8,075 bases of DNA from an uncultured Collinsella sp. (GTDB taxonomy: Bacteria > Actinomycetota > Coriobacteriia > Coriobacteriales > Coriobacteriaceae), in assembly GCA_902464175.1 (NCBI GenBank), contig CABQHZ010000080.1, positions 1-8,075 of the forward strand, given 5' to 3'. The translations under genes and the position numbers were made by a program. Under the pieces are notes generated by a model. It saw only the letters and a list, made by a program, of their open reading frames with translations. It did not search any database and was not told where the DNA came from. Below, piece by piece: positions 5,048 through 8,075 of the stretch (the stretch's first letter is position 1; every line of letters begins with the position of its first letter).

Positions 5048-6505
5048 TTACGCAGCGAGGCGCTTGAGGACGTCGATGAGCAGCTCGTAGAAGCGCTCGG
5101 CAGAAGCGAGCTCCATGCTCTCGTCCGGGGTGTGGACATCGGAGAGCGACGGGCCCACGGCGATGGCGTCCAGGCCGTGCAGGGCCTCGGCAAACAGACC
5201 GCACTCAAGGCCAGCGTGAATGGACTCGATGCGCAGCTCGGAGCCAAAGAGCTCGCGATAGCTCTCGACAAAGACGTCGCGGACCGGCGAATGCTCGGCA
5301 TAGCTCCAGCCGGGATACTCGAACTCAAACTTGGCGTCGAAGCCCAGGACATCGGCCAACGTCTGCAGGCGGTCCTTGAACTCGTTCTGCAGCGAGGTGA
5401 TCGAGGAGCGCGGGGACAGCATGATCTTGACCTCGTCGTCAGAAGTGGCAACCACACCGATGTTGGAGGAAACCTCGACGGAGCCGTCGGTGGCGACGTT
5501 GCGGCGAATCACGCCGTTAGGGGCAAGACGCAGGGCGCGGATGAGGGCAAGCGCGGACTTCTGGTCCATGGCCTCGACCTCGGCGTCGTCGGCAATCTCG
5601 ACGGTGCAGGTAAAGCCGGGGTCGAAGACCTCGAGCTCGGCAGTGACGTCGGCGATGATGTCCTTTGCGATCTGGGCCGCGGCCTCGGCGGCAGCGTGGT
5701 CGGCGTAAACTAGCTCGGCCTTGCACTCACGGTTGATGGCGTTGTCCTTAGTGCCGCCGTTAAAGCTGACGATGGCGGGCTCGCCGGCGACCATCAGGCG
5801 GTCGATGATGCGGGCCATGATGAGGTTGCCGTTGCCGCGCTCCAGGTTGATATCGTTGCCGGAATGACCACCCAGTAGGCCGGAGATGTCGAGCGTGAGG
5901 GTGCTACCGGTCTTGTGCTCGCGCACGATGGGGCAGGTGTAGGTAACGACGACGCCGCCGGCGCAGCTGACGGTGGCAACGCCCTCTTCCTCGGAGTCAA
6001 GGTTAATCATGGTGCGGGCGCTAATCTGGGACTTGTCGAGCGTCTCGGCGCCGACCAGGCCAGTCTCCTCGTCGGTGGTGAATACGCACTCGAGGGCGGG
6101 GTGAACGATCGAATCGTCGTTGAGCACAGTAAGCATCAGAGCGACAGCAATGCCGTTGTCGGCGCCCAGGGTGGTGCCGTTAGCGGTGAGGACGCCGTCC
6201 TTGACGACCAGGTCGATACCATCGGTCGTAAAGTTGTGCTCAACAGAGCCCAACTTGTCGCACACCATATCGATGTGGCCCTGCAGCATCACGGTCGGAG
6301 CATTCTCGGCGCCGGCAGAAGCGGGCTTGCGAATGATGACGTTGTAGACCTCGTCCTGGTACACATCGAGGCCGCGCTCCTTGGCAAACGCAACCAAGAA
6401 ATCGCTGATGCCCTTCTCGTTGCCAGACCCACGGGGGATCGCGCTGACCTCCTCAAAGAAATGGAACAGCTGGGCGGGCTCGTAGCCGGTGATCTTGTAA
6501 TCCAT
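5048..6505 (-). CDS. pepD: PepD, cytosolic Xaa-His/non-specific dipeptidase (M20 family)
   Basis: PepD hydrolyses a broad range of dipeptides, including beta-alanyl-histidine, in the cytoplasm with a two-metal centre. From ATG 6505-6503 the protein is 485 residues, the same length as E. coli PepD. Seen: HID at 77-79, D116 in GADNGIA, the catalytic and metal glutamates E146-E147 in TTDEETGL, D170 in NLDSEEEG, and a C-terminal H458 in VHTPDES; the lid domain (about 200-390) holds GGHSGNDI. The start is set by a consensus AAGGAGG (6510-6516) 4 nt upstream; the reading frame stays open to 6610, but those 35 residues are not part of the family. The gene is transcribed alone: it has its own leader and terminator and lies 326 bp after clpC on the same strand. 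It fits an amino-acid or peptide-fermenting organism. Confidence 0.95.
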   Translation of the reverse strand: MDYKITGYEPAQLFHFFEEVSAIPRGSGNEKGISDFLVAFAKERGLDVYQDEVYNVIIRKPASAGAENAPTVMLQGHIDMVCDKLGSVEHNFTTDGIDLVVKDGVLTANGTTLGADNGIAVALMLTVLNDDSIVHPALECVFTTDEETGLVGAETLDKSQISARTMINLDSEEEGVATVSCAGGVVVTYTCPIVREHKTGSTLTLDISGLLGGHSGNDINLERGNGNLIMARIIDRLMVAGEPAIVSFNGGTKDNAINRECKAELVYADHAAAEAAAQIAKDIIADVTAELEVFDPGFTCTVEIADDAEVEAMDQKSALALIRALRLAPNGVIRRNVATDGSVEVSSNIGVVATSDDEVKIMLSPRSSITSLQNEFKDRLQTLADVLGFDAKFEFEYPGWSYAEHSPVRDVFVESYRELFGSELRIESIHAGLECGLFAEALHGLDAIAVGPSLSDVHTPDESMELASAERFYELLIDVLKRLAA

Positions 6506-6777
6506 GGTGCCTCCTTGGCGCAACTGGTTAGACAGTAAGACATGCGCCTTGTATATTCCCAGACTTTGCATGCATAAACCAGTCGAAAACGCCGAGCGCC
6601 CCCGCATCATCGGCTAACGGCGGGGAAACGCCACTTTATTAAGATAAAGCAGGTTAGACGGGCCGCGCCGAAGGGACGTTGGACCCTTCAACCAACCTCA
6701 ACGCTTGATCAGCGTTTATGCATACGCAGTTGGTATGTTTAATGAGATTTACCTTGAACGAAGGGGCCTTTCCAACA
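6506..6777. other. Gene-free stretch between clpC and pepD
   Basis: No convincing coding frame, tRNA or known RNA motif was seen. The stretch has several small hairpins: CTTTAT/ATAAAG (6634-6639, 6644-6649), GAAGGG/CCCTTC (6670-6675, 6684-6689), AACGCT/AGCGTT (6700-6705, 6711-6716) and CATAC/GTATG (6721-6725, 6733-6737). The pepD ribosome binding site and a candidate promoter occupy the part nearest pepD. The clpC terminator closes the other end. The function of the hairpins is unknown. Confidence 0.6.
6550..6578 (-). promoter_or_regulatory. Candidate pepD promoter
   Basis: Read on the minus strand, TTTATG (6578-6573) and TATACA (6555-6550) are separated by 17 bp; they match the -35 and -10 consensus at three and four of six positions. 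Transcription would begin near 6543, about 37 nt before the pepD start. The match is modest and the -35 overlaps the palindrome TGCATGCA at 6568-6575. Low certainty. Confidence 0.3.
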
Positions 6778-6805
6778 GAAAAAGGGCGCTCCTTTGGAAC
6801 GCCCT
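6778..6805 (-). terminator. Intrinsic terminator after clpC
   Basis: On the minus strand AGGGCG (6805-6800) pairs with CGCCCT (6788-6783), extended past one mismatch by TCC/GGA with a 3-nt loop, and the stem is followed by TTTTT (6783-6779). It lies 26 nt after the clpC stop. This makes read-through from clpC into pepD unlikely. Confidence 0.85.
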
Positions 6806-6831
6806 CGTGGACACAAGGTTTTTGTTACGCC

Positions 6832-8075
6832 CTACAGCGCGCCGGAACCGGCTTGCATCATGCCGCCGGGGCCCGAACTCACTCCACCGCTTACGGGCGC
6901 GGCGTTGCCGGTGTGCGGTGCCGCCGGAGCGGTATCGCCGCCGAGCGCGCCGACCGGACGCGGTGCCGGAATCTCGCCCGTGCCGTGGCTAAAGACAAAC
7001 TTGCCGTCGGCCACATCGCACAGGACGGTATCGCCCTCGCCCCACTCACCGGCCAGCAGCTCCTCGGACAGCGGGTCCTCAATGAGCTTTTGGATGGCAC
7101 GGCGCAGCGGACGCGCGCCATTGGTGAGGTCGGTGCCCTCAGCCACGATCTTGTCGTAGGCCGCATCGGTGAGCTTGATGTTCATGCCGTTGGCAATCAG
7201 GCGCTGGCGCAGATCATCCACCAGCAGATGCGCGATCTTGGTCAGATTCTCGCCCGAAAGTTTCTGGAACACCACAATGTCGTCGATACGGTTGAGCAGC
7301 TCGGGGCGGAACAGGCGCTTGAGTTCGCCCATCGCACGGCCCTTAATCTCGCTCGAGGTAAGGCCCTGCTCGCCGGTGGTGCCAAAGCCAACGCTCGCAT
7401 CCTGCGCAATCTCGCGGGCGCCCACGTTGGACGTCATGATGATCACGGTATTGCGGAAGTCGACCGTCTTGCCTTGGCTATCGGTCAGGCGGCCCTCCTC
7501 CAGCACCTGCAGCAGAATGTTGAAGATATCGGGGTGCGCCTTCTCGATCTCGTCGAACAGCACAACCGAGTACGGATGACGGCGCACGGCCTTGGTGAGC
7601 TGACCGCCCTCGTCATGACCAACGTAGCCCGGGGGGCTACCGATAAGCTTGGAGACCTCAAACTCGCTGCCAAACTCCGACATGTCGAAGCTGATGAGCG
7701 CGTCCTTGCTGCCAAAGAGGTACTCGGCAAGCGTCTTGGCGAGCTCGGTCTTGCCCGTGCCGGTGGGGCCCAGGAAGATAAAGCTGCCGCCGGGGCGACG
7801 CGGGTCCTTGAGCGGCGAACGGCTGCGGCGAACGGCCTTGGCAACGGCCTCGACTGCCTCGTCCTGGCCGATGATGCGGGTCTTGAGCACGCTTTCGGTC
7901 TGCAGCAGGCGACGGCTCTCGCTCTCGGTGAGCGAAGACACCGGCACACCCGAGGTCACGGAGACGATGTCGGCGATCTGGGCGACGTCGATGGTGAGCG
8001 GGCTCGCGTCGAGCTCGGCCGTCCAGGCAGCCTTGGCCTCGGCGAGTTCAATCTCGGCAGCCTTCTGCTGCTCGG
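6832..8075 (-). CDS. clpC: ClpC, AAA+ unfoldase of the Clp protease (C-terminal part, 5' end outside window)
   Basis: ClpC unfolds proteins and feeds them to the ClpP peptidase. The frame is open from the window edge to TAG at 6834-6832, giving 413 residues of a protein usually near 810-860. Seen (fragment numbering): the end of the middle linker and QIADIVSVTSGVPV (32-45), the second AAA+ module with Walker A GPTGTGKT (102-109), pore loop GYVGHDE (149-155), Walker B VVLFDE (170-175), sensor 1 TSNVGA (214-219), arginine finger in LLNRID (260-265) and sensor 2 GARPLRR (319-325). VGF at 228-230 fits the ClpP-docking loop and, with the short middle region, favours ClpC over ClpB. The last 50 or so residues form a Gly, Ala, Pro and Met-rich tail (about 364-413) absent from B. 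subtilis ClpC. The GTG at 7959 is internal, not a start. Confidence 0.95.
   Translation of the reverse strand, partial: EQQKAAEIELAEAKAAWTAELDASPLTIDVAQIADIVSVTSGVPVSSLTESESRRLLQTESVLKTRIIGQDEAVEAVAKAVRRSRSPLKDPRRPGGSFIFLGPTGTGKTELAKTLAEYLFGSKDALISFDMSEFGSEFEVSKLIGSPPGYVGHDEGGQLTKAVRRHPYSVVLFDEIEKAHPDIFNILLQVLEEGRLTDSQGKTVDFRNTVIIMTSNVGAREIAQDASVGFGTTGEQGLTSSEIKGRAMGELKRLFRPELLNRIDDIVVFQKLSGENLTKIAHLLVDDLRQRLIANGMNIKLTDAAYDKIVAEGTDLTNGARPLRRAIQKLIEDPLSEELLAGEWGEGDTVLCDVADGKFVFSHGTGEIPAPRPVGALGGDTAPAAPHTGNAAPVSGGVSSGPGGMMQAGSGAL

Noticed and set aside
5132..5713. Long plus-strand open frame opposite pepD (and a similar one at 5915-6538)
   Set aside because: Both are antisense shadows of pepD created by GC-rich codons; the minus-strand frame holds all the M20 catalytic motifs.
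6600..6777. tRNA or T-box leader between clpC and pepD
   Set aside because: No cloverleaf with T-loop GTTCRANNC or T-box motif could be recognised; only small unconnected hairpins are present.

Overview
The window looks like a chromosomal segment of a high-GC anaerobic actinobacterium. The GC-rich codon use, the GC-rich terminators and the set disA, mntP, pepD and clpC fit a Coriobacteriia gut bacterium such as Collinsella; this placement is an inference from style and gene content, not from a marker gene. Both ends are cut: disA runs off the left edge and clpC off the right edge, both on the minus strand.

Layout. (1) 1-623, minus: the N-terminal 207 residues of DisA, the diadenylate cyclase that scans DNA and makes c-di-AMP, with a probable TTG start. 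(2) 624-972: a divergent control region. Its plus strand carries a promoter, a yybP-ykoY (manganese) riboswitch aptamer, an intrinsic terminator that competes with aptamer helix P1, and a possible helix hiding the ribosome binding site of mntP. (3) 973-1551, plus: MntP, a six-helix manganese exporter. (4) 1586-3126: a gene for a DUF4143-type AAA ATPase (1781-3073), bracketed by two identical 37-bp sequences that each contain a terminator hairpin, and preceded by four copies of an ATTCGTTTT-like motif spaced exactly 23 bp apart. (5) 3127-4920, plus: a HipBA-type toxin-antitoxin pair (XRE antitoxin with a long C-terminal tail, then a HipA-like kinase whose ATG directly follows the antitoxin stop codon), under a promoter covered by a perfect 16-bp inverted repeat. 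(6) 4952-4992: a strong hairpin between the converging hipA and pepD genes. (7) 5048-6505, minus: PepD, a 485-residue M20 dipeptidase. (8) 6506-6831: a pepD leader and promoter region plus the clpC terminator. (9) 6832-8075, minus: the C-terminal 413 residues of ClpC, ending in an unusual Gly/Ala/Pro/Met-rich tail.

How the parts relate. disA, pepD and clpC are housekeeping genes on one strand. The plus-strand block mntP, ATPase and hipBA sits between them and reads as an accessory insert, at least from 1586 to about 4920. The most striking regulatory structures are the well-formed manganese riboswitch, the 23-bp phased repeats, and a 16-nt motif (TGCAGASTTTTGCATG) that occurs in both flanking terminators and again as the left arm of the hipBA inverted repeat. 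That sharing suggests the terminators and the antitoxin operator have a common origin or a common binding protein.
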